Assembly: GCA_004554425.1 (NCBI GenBank)
Contig: SFMI01000002.1
Coordinates: 1-49,443 of the forward strand
Source: Candidatus Saccharimonadota bacterium
GTDB lineage: Bacteria; Eremiobacterota; Xenobia; Xenobiales; Xenobiaceae
DNA length: 49,443 bases
Reading direction: 5' to 3'
Under the pieces are notes generated by a model. It was not told the origin of the DNA. It saw only the letters and a program-made list of their open reading frames with translations, and did not search any database. Each line of letters begins with the position of its first letter. Position 1 is the first letter of the stretch. Shown here piece by piece: positions 36,028-44,849 of the stretch. The translations under genes and the position numbers were made by a program.

Positions 36028-36738
36028 CTAAAATTGGATATTGCCTTCGCATTCGTAAATATCGCCAGCGGCCATTACTTGTACTTTTTTGCCTGTCTCT
36101 TCTTCGACTAAATGCTTAAATTGTTGCGGATCGGCTTTGACAACAGGGAAAGTATTAAAGTGCATGGGAATCACTTCTTTAGGTTTAAGCATTTTGACCG
36201 CTTCCACGGCTTCTTCGATATCCATAGTGAAAGTGCCGCCGATAGGTAAAAGAGCCAAATCTAAGTTATAACGCTTGCCTATCAACTCCATATCGCCGAA
36301 AAGTCCGGTGTCGCCGGAATGATAAATAGTTACACCACCGATATTGAGTACGATGCCTACGGAAGCGCCGGCGTATTTGCCTTCAAAAGAAGAACTATGG
36401 GTAGCTGGAACTAAACGCATCCAGCCCCAAGGAAACTCTAATTTGCCACCTAAAGCGCAAGGAAAAGATTTTACTCCTTTAGCTGCTAAAAGATTGGCTA
36501 ATTCAAAGGGAGCTACTACAGTAGCGCCGTGCAATTTGGCTAAAGATTCGGCGTCGCCGCTGTGGTCACCGTGGCCGTGAGTCAGCAAAATATGGGAAAA
36601 GACTAAGCCTTTAGGTAAGCTTTTGCCTTGCATATGAGGATTGCCAGTAATAAAAGGATCAATAATAACAGCTTGTTTATCTTCTGTTTCTAAAGCAAAA
36701 GCTGAATGACCGAAATAATGAATGAGAACTTTAGACAT
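36028..36738 (-). CDS. UPF0173-family metal-dependent hydrolase
   Basis: A 236-residue MBL-fold protein. The zinc motif LLTHGHGDHSGDA (about 52-64), the IYHSGDTGLFGDM strand and the late IPMHFNTFP ligand match the UPF0173/YtkL branch, whose members are widely conserved but poorly characterised. No signal peptide, so it is cytoplasmic. A strong AAGGAG site precedes ATG 36738. It lies between a conserved hypothetical gene and a terminator. The family is secure, the reaction unknown. Confidence 0.92.
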   Translation of the reverse strand: MSKVLIHYFGHSAFALETEDKQAVIIDPFITGNPHMQGKSLPKGLVFSHILLTHGHGDHSGDAESLAKLHGATVVAPFELANLLAAKGVKSFPCALGGKLEFPWGWMRLVPATHSSSFEGKYAGASVGIVLNIGGVTIYHSGDTGLFGDMELIGKRYNLDLALLPIGGTFTMDIEEAVEAVKMLKPKEVIPMHFNTFPVVKADPQQFKHLVEEETGKKVQVMAAGDIYECEGNIQF

Positions 36739-36797
36739 GAATACTCCTTCCTTGATGGCCCACTTGAAAAACGCAAGCAGTGGGCATGGGCAAAAAG

Positions 36798-37205
36798 CTA
36801 GCCGAGATGGGTAAGTTTAAGGAAATTTTCTAAGCGCTTTTGGGAGCAGCTTTTTAAGTAGGTATCGAGTTGACGTTTCTCTTTGGCTTTGCGCTCTAAA
36901 AGGAGTCTAAACTCGCGGTAAGGAGCTGGACTAGACAGAGCGTCGGTCAGTTTGGCAGCCAAAGCTTTGTCGGCCACAATCTTAATAAAACCTTGCAACT
37001 CGGCATAGCGCTCAGTTCCAGTTTTTTTAGGAATTTGCACAAAACGCTTGGCGTCGGCAGCCATATCGCGCTTGAATCTTTCAATGCCTTGCGGATCTTG
37101 CAAGCTGACTTTACGCACCGTTTGCAATTTTATGTCGGCAAACCATTGTACGCCGGGATCACTTTCATTTAAAGCTTCAATAAGTTTGGCATGATCTATA
37201 GCCAT
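36798..37205 (-). CDS. Conserved hypothetical protein, UPF0158-like
   Basis: A 135-residue helical, basic protein. A segment at about 90-130 (ALSSPAPYREFRLLLERK) resembles the repeat-like core of UPF0158 proteins, which also end in a short helical tail. AAGGAGGG precedes ATG 37205. It is 84 bases after ispF on the same strand, so co-transcription is possible. No known function; the family link is tentative. Confidence 0.5.
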   Translation of the reverse strand: MAIDHAKLIEALNESDPGVQWFADIKLQTVRKVSLQDPQGIERFKRDMAADAKRFVQIPKKTGTERYAELQGFIKIVADKALAAKLTDALSSPAPYREFRLLLERKAKEKRQLDTYLKSCSQKRLENFLKLTHLG

Positions 37206-37289
37206 TATTTGCTTATCCCTCCTTTAAATTTATCTTGCAATTACCTGGCTGCCTATTTTTCGCTTTGGCAACCTGACTACTTCAATTGC

Positions 37290-37838
37290 CTAAGTTCGGC
37301 TGCTTTCCTTTTTTTTATTGACTCGGCGGCGCAACAGAGCTGAAGCAGAAGCGGCCATACCTTCTCCTTTGCCACAAAAGCCCATCTTTTCTGTGGTGGT
37401 GGCCTTGACGCTAATGCTGGCGTCATCTACACCTAAAGCTGTAGCTATATTGTGAGCCATTTGGCTAAAATATGGAGAAATTTTGGGCTTTTGAGCTATT
37501 AAAATAGCGTCAATATTGATAATATCGAACCCTTCTTTACGAACTAAATCAGCCACGGCAGCAGCTAATTTTAAAGAATCGGCTCCCTTCCATTTGGGAT
37601 CCGTATCGGGAAAATGGACACCTATATCTGCCAATTTGGCTGCACCCAAAAGAGCATCCATAACAGCGTGCACTAAGACGTCGGCGTCAGAGTGGCCTAA
37701 CAAACCGAGGCTGTAAGGAATATTGACGCCACCTACGATTAAAGGGCGCCCTTCGACGAGCTGATGCACGTCAAAGCCCAAGCCTGTGCGGAATTGAGTT
37801 TGTTCTTTAATAAGTTCGATAATTTCTTGTCTATCCAT
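37290..37838 (-). CDS. ispF: 2-C-methyl-D-erythritol 2,4-cyclodiphosphate synthase
   Basis: A 182-residue enzyme of the MEP isoprenoid pathway that closes CDP-methylerythritol phosphate to the cyclodiphosphate and releases CMP. Metal and substrate residues are visible: D23 and H25 in GFDVHQL, GHSDADVLVHAVMDALLGA, DIGVHFPDTDP, KPKISPY, and the ATTTEKMGFCGKGEG cap. Residues 1-17 are an N-terminal extension not usual in IspF, and the basic tail is also longer. It shows the organism makes isoprenoids by the MEP route. ispD is not next to it. A bidirectional-looking hairpin lies upstream. Confidence 0.96.
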   Translation of the reverse strand: MDRQEIIELIKEQTQFRTGLGFDVHQLVEGRPLIVGGVNIPYSLGLLGHSDADVLVHAVMDALLGAAKLADIGVHFPDTDPKWKGADSLKLAAAVADLVRKEGFDIINIDAILIAQKPKISPYFSQMAHNIATALGVDDASISVKATTTEKMGFCGKGEGMAASASALLRRRVNKKKESSRT

Positions 37839-37901
37839 AGAACAGCCTTTCTGAAAACGCTTCGCATAGCAAGCGGTACTACTAATTCAATTCTGCCAAA
37901 A

Positions 37902-37945
37902 AAAAGAGACGCAGAGTCAAAAAAATTCGACGCTTCGTCTCTTTT
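37902..37945. terminator. Terminator after the Ser/Ala-rich orphan gene
   Basis: The 10-bp repeat AAAAGAGACG/CGTCTCTTTT (37902-37911 with 37936-37945) is followed on the minus strand by more T (eight in all), and by TTTT on the plus strand. It ends the 38003-38539 gene. Confidence 0.8.
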
Positions 37946-38002
37946 GGCCTTAATATATTCCCCTCTAGAGGGAAAAAAGCAAACTAAAAAACTTTATGAA
38001 AA

Positions 38003-38539
38003 TTAGGCGATACGTACACCGTCTGTATTATAAATACCTTCGCCGGCAGTCGAGGGGCCGTTAAGGAACATTTCGATTCCGGTTACCGACTCTGTTTTGG
38101 CGTCGTCGATGGAGGCAACTGTACTTACAGAAGCAGAAGATAGATCGGAAGGCTGCTGTATATCATCTATAAGAGCGATAGTGCCTAAGCTAGAAACAGC
38201 TAATTCTTTAACTTGGTTCTTAGTATTGACAGCTGCTGAAGGAGCATTGGCAATTAAGAAGCCGTCGAACTCGCTGCTGGTTAATCCATGTTTAGCTGAA
38301 GCCGCAGAGCTAAAACTATCGGCTACAGAAGGGGTTGAATCGGCTTGCTCGGAAGCAAAAGTAACTGATTCCAGCGAATCGGAATAGGTGAGATCTAAAC
38401 CGATATTTACTTGGTCGAGCTGCTGCTCGGGTTCAACATTGACGGAGGGACGCTCGCGCTGAGCAGAAGCCGCTTGACCGTAGCTTAAAGCGCCCGCAGA
38501 ACGGACGGTATGCATTCCAGCCAAATTGATCTCGTTCAT
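38003..38539 (-). CDS. Ser/Ala/Thr-rich orphan protein
   Basis: A 178-residue acidic protein of low complexity, rich in Ser, Ala, Val and Thr, with no signal peptide, membrane segment, Cys or Trp. It looks largely disordered. A good GGAGG site precedes ATG 38539, a terminator follows, and its codon use resembles its neighbours, so I accept it as a gene. It is divergent from the partner-switching operon, with a 466-base gap between. No function can be assigned. Confidence 0.6.
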   Translation of the reverse strand: MNEINLAGMHTVRSAGALSYGQAASAQRERPSVNVEPEQQLDQVNIGLDLTYSDSLESVTFASEQADSTPSVADSFSSAASAKHGLTSSEFDGFLIANAPSAAVNTKNQVKELAVSSLGTIALIDDIQQPSDLSSASVSTVASIDDAKTESVTGIEMFLNGPSTAGEGIYNTDGVRIA

Positions 38540-39005
38540 ATAAATAACCCTCCAAAGGCTGAGCCGTATTCACTAGGCTACAGCTGCAAAGACGCAGTCT
38601 TGCTGCTTACTTAATTCTTATTACGTGGAAATGTTCTTGAGAACGCCCGATAAACATAACAAAAGCGCTATCAGACTTTCCACCATTTCAGTTGCGTAGG
38701 AAAACGTCACTCAAAAAAGCTTTAAAATACTCACTTGAAAACTTTTAATGAGAACTTTTCGGGCGTAACTGAAAAGTAAAATTCCATTCTTTTGATTCGC
38801 AAAGATATATTAGAAACAGGCGCCCTTAAAGTCAACGAACATAATGAGCCGTTTTGTTAAAATCTGGTAGGAAAGGCTGTAAAGGTTTTGCTGCTTAAAA
38901 AATAGAAAATCGGCCTCGTGTCTGGTCGGACGGCCCGGAGGAATTTGAGGGCTTTTGTCGGCTTAAAGGCGGCCAATTCTTTCGTATTCGGAGAAGGTTA
39001 AAATT
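38540..39005. other. 466-base non-coding region between divergent genes
   Basis: No gene is seen in six frames. ACGCCCGA (38643-38650) pairs with TCGGGCGT (38759-38766), and TTTCAGTT (38687-38694) with AACTGAAA (38767-38774); taken together these would form a pseudoknot. The region is AT-rich in its middle (38700-38830). It must carry promoters for both sides, but I cannot place -10/-35 boxes with confidence. GGAGAAGG (about 38991-38998) is the ribosome site of the STAS gene. Confidence 0.4.
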
Positions 39006-39320
39006 ATGGAGATTACCACTAAAATTGTTCCTAAAACCGAAGTCGGAGGCAATGAAGTCACTCTGGCTCTAAATGGGCGCTTCGGCAACAATTCCGCTTC
39101 CGAAGTAGAAAGCGCAGTCCAAGAAATTATCGGCTCTTGTCGCAGATTGGTTTTCGATTTCGCTGGCGTAGATTATATTTCTAGTGCTGGTTTGCGCGTT
39201 TTGCTAATGGCCAAAAAAAAGTTGGGCTCTGGAGTTGAAGTTAGCGTAGTTAACGCCAATGAGGTTGTTAAAGAAATTTTCGATATTTCTGGCTTCTCTA
39301 AAATTTTGCAAGTTCAATAA
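39006..39320 (+). CDS. STAS-domain anti-sigma factor antagonist
   Basis: A 104-residue single-domain protein of the SpoIIAA/RsbV family. The phosphorylation loop is DYISSAGLRVLL, where the first or second Ser would be phosphorylated by an anti-sigma kinase and dephosphorylated by a PP2C phosphatase. In partner switching, the unphosphorylated form binds the kinase and frees its target. It is the first gene of an operon with such a phosphatase/kinase-domain fusion 30 bases downstream. A GGAGAAGG site precedes ATG 39006. The identity is sure; the final target is not encoded in this window. Confidence 0.93.
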   Translation: MEITTKIVPKTEVGGNEVTLALNGRFGNNSASEVESAVQEIIGSCRRLVFDFAGVDYISSAGLRVLLMAKKKLGSGVEVSVVNANEVVKEIFDISGFSKILQVQ

Positions 39321-39350
39321 GCAAATATTTATGTTCTCAGACTGAAAAAT

Positions 39351-41672
39351 ATGCGCACTGCTATCCGCAAAAAGCTCCTAATTGTTGTTTCCATAGCTGC
39401 TCTGATTGTCTCTTGGTTGGCTTTGGATCTGGTCGACCGCAACTGTCGTTTGCATGTCAGCAAATTGTTTAACGAAGCAGGTAAAGATACTGCCCGTGCT
39501 TTGGCTACCAGCGACAAGCGCGCTTATGATATGCGTTCGAGCATGATGCATACCGTTTTGACCTCTTTGGAAACGGTTACTGAAGTTGTCAATTCTTTTC
39601 CCGGTATAGAAAAAAATCACACAGCTTTGGATGGCTTGCGCAGCAGTTTGGGCATAAGTCGTATAGATATTATCGACGCGACGCAGTGGAAAATTATAGT
39701 CAGCTCTGATAAGCAACTTGACGGAGCGCCGGTGCAAGCTGATCGGCCTGCGCCCTTACAAGACAGCAACCCAGATTTTAGCGCTTTTGTCAGCAGCATG
39801 GGCAGCTACCATCCTGTAGATTATGTTACTGACAGGCATAATCGCGATTTACTACTTTTTTATAGCGAACTTAAACGCAAAGGGCGCGTCTTGCGTTTGG
39901 GCTTCAATGCTGTCAGTTTTAAAAATACCTATAACGTAGCCGAACACGAGTTGGTAACGGGTAGTTTGCCGCTGGGCGAGCATGGCGGCGTCGACGTCAT
40001 TTCCCAAAATGGTATAATTGTAAACTGTGTCAATAAAGAATTTATTGGCACCCCTTTTGCTGAGGTTTATCCTGGATTAGATTTCAGCCACTTTAAAGCC
40101 GGTCAGCTCATTAAAGCTAATCGCCGTGGCACGGTCAGCTATTGTACTTTCTATACTACGCAATACGGCTACATTATGGTGCCTTTTATGCCTGCCTCTG
40201 AAGTGTATGCCACGCGTACGACTATTTTGGAAGTCATGCTTACCGGCTTCCTAATTATTTTGGCGGCTATATTTTTTAGTACTTCTCGTATCGTAAAAAA
40301 AGTTATTTTAGACGGCTTGGAACGTATCAACGCTTCATTGGCCAAAATCGAAGCTGGCAACTTGGAAGAAAAAGTCAACGAAACGAGCTATCCTGAGTTT
40401 TGCGTACTTAGTCAAGGTATAAATTCCACAGTAGAGGCTTTGAAGCAACTTATGGAGAGCCAATCTGCTTACGACGCCGAGCAAATGAACTTGGCGCGTA
40501 CTATTCAGCTCTCTTGTTTGCCCAAATTTTTCCCTACTTATCCTGAGTTGAAAGAGCTCGACCTTTGTGCTCGTACTTCGCCAGCTCAGGAAGTCGGCGG
40601 CGATTTCTACGATTATTTCCGGATTAAAGATAACTTGTATTGCGTCATTATTGCTGATGTCTCCGAGCACGGCATTCCGGCTGCTCTAATGATGATGACC
40701 GCTAAGACAGCTTTACATGATGCCATCTTGTCCGGCGATACGCTCGAGCATTGTATGGAAAGCGTCAACTTTTCACTATGCGAAAATAACAGCACTTGCA
40801 TGTTCGTAACCGCTTTTGCAGCCACTGTCAATACCGATACTGGTGAGTTTCGTTTTGTTAACGCCGGCCATTGTCGTCCGCTGTTGCGTCGGCGCGACGG
40901 TATTTGGCATTCAGTAAAAATTGGCTCTGGCATGGTACTGGGCGGTATGGACAACCTTAGCTACACTGCCGAGAGTTGGTTCTTAGAAGAAGGAGATCGT
41001 GTTTTCTTATATACGGACGGAGTCACCGAAGCTATTAACGAAAAAGGTGAGATGTTCGGTTTGGGTGGCCTGGAAGTGGTACTAAATCGCCCTGCTTGCG
41101 ACAATTACGATCCGGCTTCGCTAATAAATTTAGTACACGACGCGCTTGACAAGTTCGCTCAAAATTACACTTTGGAAGACGATGTGACTATGGTGGCTCT
41201 AGAATATTACGGCCGCTGCCCTCGAGCTCGCTTCCTCCAAGTGCCTGCTCTCAATGAAAAATTGGATGAAGTTCTCAACTTTATTGATAGTCTGTTAGAT
41301 GAAGTAGATCTTGAACCTGAAAATCTTAAGCAAGTTAAAAGCTCTATGGCTACTGCTGTTGATGATATTTTTACTAACATAGTCAACTATGCCGGACAGG
41401 GTAGCCAAGAAATAGTACATGTAACTATCAGAGCAGAAATTCAAGCTTATCCTTATCAGCTGGTCGTTCACTTTATAGATAACGGGCACCCTTATGATCC
41501 TACAGCTGTTGCTGCTCCTAATGTCGACTTGGATTTTAAAGAGCGTTGCTGTGGTGGTTTGGGTATATTCTTAGTGAAAAAATTGACCGATCAAATGAGC
41601 TATCGCTATACAGAAGGGTGTAATATTCTTCGTTTGGCGAAAAAATTAGAAAAAGCGGAAGAAAAAAACTAG
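39351..41672 (+). CDS. Membrane SpoIIE-type PP2C phosphatase fused to an anti-sigma-type HATPase
   Basis: A 773-residue signalling protein. TM1 is at about 9-26, an extracytoplasmic Cache-like sensor region at about 30-280, TM2 at about 286-308 and a HAMP-like linker to about 370. The SpoIIE phosphatase (about 390-620) has GGDFYDYF and IADVSEHGIPAALMM (the usual DVSGHG Gly is Glu), and a C-terminal HATPase (about 635-765) has the N-box AVDDIFTNIVNYA, DNGHPYD and GGLGIFLVKKL. One protein thus holds both the phosphatase and the RsbW/SpoIIAB-like kinase of a partner-switching system. It lies between the STAS gene and gspC. It probably senses an outside signal and sets STAS phosphorylation. Confidence 0.9.
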   Translation: MRTAIRKKLLIVVSIAALIVSWLALDLVDRNCRLHVSKLFNEAGKDTARALATSDKRAYDMRSSMMHTVLTSLETVTEVVNSFPGIEKNHTALDGLRSSLGISRIDIIDATQWKIIVSSDKQLDGAPVQADRPAPLQDSNPDFSAFVSSMGSYHPVDYVTDRHNRDLLLFYSELKRKGRVLRLGFNAVSFKNTYNVAEHELVTGSLPLGEHGGVDVISQNGIIVNCVNKEFIGTPFAEVYPGLDFSHFKAGQLIKANRRGTVSYCTFYTTQYGYIMVPFMPASEVYATRTTILEVMLTGFLIILAAIFFSTSRIVKKVILDGLERINASLAKIEAGNLEEKVNETSYPEFCVLSQGINSTVEALKQLMESQSAYDAEQMNLARTIQLSCLPKFFPTYPELKELDLCARTSPAQEVGGDFYDYFRIKDNLYCVIIADVSEHGIPAALMMMTAKTALHDAILSGDTLEHCMESVNFSLCENNSTCMFVTAFAATVNTDTGEFRFVNAGHCRPLLRRRDGIWHSVKIGSGMVLGGMDNLSYTAESWFLEEGDRVFLYTDGVTEAINEKGEMFGLGGLEVVLNRPACDNYDPASLINLVHDALDKFAQNYTLEDDVTMVALEYYGRCPRARFLQVPALNEKLDEVLNFIDSLLDEVDLEPENLKQVKSSMATAVDDIFTNIVNYAGQGSQEIVHVTIRAEIQAYPYQLVVHFIDNGHPYDPTAVAAPNVDLDFKERCCGGLGIFLVKKLTDQMSYRYTEGCNILRLAKKLEKAEEKN

Positions 41673-41690
41673 CCGCAATTTGTCAAAAAT

Positions 41691-42980
41691 ATGGCTTCAG
41701 AAGATAACTATAACGAAAATAATGTTTCTCCCTTGACAGCGGCTTTGCTTACTTTGCTTATCGGAGGCTTGGTCTGGCTGGGGGCTTCCTTTTTTGATAA
41801 TCTTACCGATTATGGCAGTCAGCCCAAACCCGATCCTGTTAATTTGATGGCTTCGGGTAGCACTGAAGAAAACTTTTATAGTCCGGGACGAGCTAAAAGA
41901 AGAGCCAACTTTTTCTTGCGTCGCCAAGGTGAAGAGGCGGAAATATCTTCCGAAGAAAAAGAACTTTTGGAAGAAGAAGATCGCAGCAAAGAGCGAGATA
42001 AAGAAGATAGAGAAGACAGTAGGCAAGGACAGCGGAGCACTTTTGGTAACGACGATTTAGCTAAAGCCATTCAACCTATGGCTCCCTCAGACGCAGGGTG
42101 GGGAGAAAATGAAACTAATGCTATAAGTCCGGTTGTGCCCAATGGTTTGAAGCTTTCCGGCATTATGTTGGGTAGCGGCTCTGGTATTGCCGTTATTGAA
42201 TACAACGGCACGTCCTATACAAAGTCGGAAGGACAAAAAGTTGGTCGCTACACTGTGGCCAAAATTTTGTCCGACCGCGTAGTCGTGGAAGATGGGGTCA
42301 ACAATTTTACTTTGGGGCTCAATTCTTCCGGAACTTCCGATCTGGTTTCTTCTTCGGCTGGAACAAGTGGCTCTATCAATGGACACCCGGTTTTACCCGA
42401 TCCTGGACAAGTGCCGCCGCCAGAAGTGCCGGTAGTCAGGGCCAAAACCGCTTTCAAAAATGAAACGTCTGCCGCACCTTCAATTGTTTCTAGCTATGCT
42501 AACGACGAAGATTCTGACAATGTAAGCGAAACTTCTTCTGCACCTGTGCCTAGTAAGATCGATGTTTACGATTTTGCTCAAGAGCGTAGAGCCGAAGAAG
42601 AAAAAAAGGCCGACAGTATGTACGCTCCTAAGGTAAATGCTAAAGCCAAAGTAAAATTGCCTAAAGCTAGCCCTACGCCGGTACGTCCGACCCGTGAGGA
42701 AATTGAAAAGTACCTACAGCGTGGCGCAGCTATCATTTCCGAAATAAAAGTGCAACCCGATTCTAGCGGTCTGGGCGTTAAAGTTAAATTTGTGCAAGAA
42801 GATAATGTCTTGCATCGCTTAGGCATAAAAGATGGCGACGTTATTACCAGAGTAAATAACAAAACTATCTTAAATAGTGAAGAATTGTTTAATTCTGTGC
42901 TCAATATTAGTGAAATGCCTTTTGTTAATATCGAATACAAACGCCAAGGTCAAACTGGCACTTTAATTTATGATTTATAA
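41691..42980 (+). CDS. gspC: Type II secretion GspC-like protein
   Basis: A 429-residue inner-membrane protein. A short cytoplasmic start and TM (about 14-34) lead to a Glu/Arg-rich linker (about 60-110). A GspC homology-region domain (about 148-205, LKLSGIMLGSGSGIAVI...GRYTVAKILSDRVVVEDG) is the part that contacts the GspD secretin. A Pro-rich stretch follows, and a C-terminal PDZ domain (about 345-425, LGIKDGDVITRVNNKTI). This is the classic GspC order. It starts 18 bases after the phosphatase-kinase gene. Downstream are pseudopilus genes, supporting the T2SS assignment. Confidence 0.85.
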   Translation: MASEDNYNENNVSPLTAALLTLLIGGLVWLGASFFDNLTDYGSQPKPDPVNLMASGSTEENFYSPGRAKRRANFFLRRQGEEAEISSEEKELLEEEDRSKERDKEDREDSRQGQRSTFGNDDLAKAIQPMAPSDAGWGENETNAISPVVPNGLKLSGIMLGSGSGIAVIEYNGTSYTKSEGQKVGRYTVAKILSDRVVVEDGVNNFTLGLNSSGTSDLVSSSAGTSGSINGHPVLPDPGQVPPPEVPVVRAKTAFKNETSAAPSIVSSYANDEDSDNVSETSSAPVPSKIDVYDFAQERRAEEEKKADSMYAPKVNAKAKVKLPKASPTPVRPTREEIEKYLQRGAAIISEIKVQPDSSGLGVKVKFVQEDNVLHRLGIKDGDVITRVNNKTILNSEELFNSVLNISEMPFVNIEYKRQGQTGTLIYDL

Positions 42981-43114
42981 GTTCGGGCCGCGCCTTTAAG
43001 CGGTCGGCCTTGTGGCGAGGGCGCCTTCCAGTGTAGCTTCTCTTGGGGGCTGGGCTAAAATGGACGGGCTTTTTAGCAGGAGCCGCCCTTTGAAAGACAA
43101 ATTACCTACGCCCT

Positions 43115-44404
43115 ATGGGTACGTTTTATAAGACAGCTCTCAGCCTGGCTGCTGTAGCCGGCATTGGTTTATCTCTTTGCGCTCCTAGCTTGGCCGAGCC
43201 TTGCATTTCGGCTGAAGGGCGCCTTGTGGCCGCTTCTTACGGCGTAAAAAAATATGACCGCGCTTCCAAAGCTAAAAAAGCACCGACTTCGGCCAAGAAA
43301 AATGTGGCTCAAGATCAGTCTGTGCAGGCTCTGAACGAAATGCGTTTAGTTTCGCGTTGGTTTGCCTCCGCCTATGATATTCCGGCTCGCGTGCCCGAAG
43401 AAATGTTTTTGGCTGGCTACACCTATAGCGACGCTATTGTGGCTCTTTCGCTTATGGATGCCGGAGCTTCATTAAATGAAGTATTGGAAAAAAGACGCAA
43501 CAATCGCTGGGACGAAGTTGCCAAATTAGTAGGTATAGAGCCTTCTTCTTTACCTAAGCCGGTCATAAAAGTGATGAATACTCAAAATGGCAATCGACCT
43601 TTAGAGTACGTTCACTTTACTCCCGATGTGCGCTCCGGTTTGGCTAGTCGCTTGCGTTTGCCTTCTTTCTCTCCCACTGTGCCCGATCCCGTGGCTGTTG
43701 AGCGTTTCCGTTTGTCTAAAAATGATATTGCCAATATCAGAAAAGCCTTAGAAAATGTCAACGACTTAGATGAAGCCACTTTGCGCTTGCCTGCTGGCCG
43801 CTCTTTAAAAGTTGGCGATTGGGTAATAGCTGGAGTCCTTTCCAAATATAAGCCGTTCCCTATAGACACTATTCTCTCGGTTCGCACTGGCGAAGTGGTT
43901 GAGTGGGGCGACGTGGCTGCTATGTTTAGCGTCGATCCGAGTATTTTTGTGGAAGGCCCCTTGGCTCCCATTTACGGCGCCTTGGTTGAAGGCGAAAATT
44001 ATGCCACTTTATCCAGTTTGCGCCGCTCTTCTTATCCCGATACGCTCAATAATATTTATGCTTTAAATAATGTAGAGGGCGCCGAGTTACAAGCTTTAGG
44101 CTGGCTTATGAGCCTCTACTACAAAGAAACTGAGGAAGAAAGAGCTTTACTCAATTCTTATGGCCTTTCTTTTGCCGATCAAGCTTTATCTTTGGCTGTA
44201 GCTCGTATGGCTTTTGCCGATGTCGGTGAAATAGCTAATCGCATTCGCCATGGAGCCAATTGGCAATACTTAATCGATTACTACAAACTGGATATGACTG
44301 GTCAAGATGTAGTTATGGCTGCTGCCATCAGCCGTGACCAAGCTCGCTTCCCCGAAACACCTTCACCAGATTCTAAGTCTGTACGCAGCAAGCGTTTTAA
44401 TTAG
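43115..44404 (+). CDS. Secreted helical-repeat protein of the secretion operon, function unknown
   Basis: A 429-residue exported protein. Signal peptide about 1-27 (LAAVAGIGLSLCAPSLA-E). The mature part has three diverged helical repeats that end in a Trp/hydrophobic motif: LNEVLEKRRNNRWDEVAKLVGI (shortened here: NRWDEVAKLVGI at about 130-141), EWGDVAAMFSVDP (about 268-280) and NWQYLIDYYKLDMTG (about 387-401). I recognise no named family. It is inserted between gspC and the pseudopilin genes, 8 bases before gspI, so it is probably a periplasmic accessory of the secretion machine. The ATG at 43115 has no clear ribosome site. Confidence 0.65.
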   Translation: MGTFYKTALSLAAVAGIGLSLCAPSLAEPCISAEGRLVAASYGVKKYDRASKAKKAPTSAKKNVAQDQSVQALNEMRLVSRWFASAYDIPARVPEEMFLAGYTYSDAIVALSLMDAGASLNEVLEKRRNNRWDEVAKLVGIEPSSLPKPVIKVMNTQNGNRPLEYVHFTPDVRSGLASRLRLPSFSPTVPDPVAVERFRLSKNDIANIRKALENVNDLDEATLRLPAGRSLKVGDWVIAGVLSKYKPFPIDTILSVRTGEVVEWGDVAAMFSVDPSIFVEGPLAPIYGALVEGENYATLSSLRRSSYPDTLNNIYALNNVEGAELQALGWLMSLYYKETEEERALLNSYGLSFADQALSLAVARMAFADVGEIANRIRHGANWQYLIDYYKLDMTGQDVVMAAAISRDQARFPETPSPDSKSVRSKRFN

Positions 44405-44412
44405 GCGATCAA

Positions 44413-44829
44413 GTGAACTTATTGGTATGCCGAAAAAAATATGAGCGGGGAGGCAAGTGTGGCTTTTCGCTCTTGGAAGTGCTCATATCTTTAGGTTTGG
44501 TCTCTATGGTCTTTGGCAGTTTAATTGGCGGCTTTTGTCAACACGTGCAACGCGTCGCCCGCTTGGGGCCATTTTATCGCAACTTAATTGTCGCTTCGGT
44601 GGGCCTGGAAAAAAGCATGGCCAAGAGAAATGACGGCGAGACCGATTCCCTAAACGATATTGAGTATAAAGTCACTGTCGGGGCCATGCCTTCCGATCCT
44701 CGTATCGACAGAATAGAAAGTAAAGTCAGCAGCAATCGCCCCGGATATAGTGCTGTAGTAAAAGCCTATCGTTTGCGCCAAGTCAGTTCCTCTTCCTCAT
44801 CTTCCTCAAGCAATTCTTCCGGCACTTAG
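44413..44829 (+). CDS. gspI: Type II secretion minor pseudopilin, GspI-like
   Basis: A 138-residue protein with a 17-residue basic leader, then the prepilin cleavage motif G-FSLLEVLISLGLVSMV: Gly before, Phe after, and Glu at +5, as prepilin peptidase requires. The small globular part that follows is GspI-sized. The C-terminus ends in a run of nine or so Ser (SSSSSSSSSNSS), unusual for GspI and possibly disordered. The start is GTG at 44413. It is followed by gspJ 14-20 bases later. Confidence 0.75.
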   Translation: MNLLVCRKKYERGGKCGFSLLEVLISLGLVSMVFGSLIGGFCQHVQRVARLGPFYRNLIVASVGLEKSMAKRNDGETDSLNDIEYKVTVGAMPSDPRIDRIESKVSSNRPGYSAVVKAYRLRQVSSSSSSSSSNSSGT

Positions 44830-44849
44830 TTAGAAGTTTTTTTTTGTTC

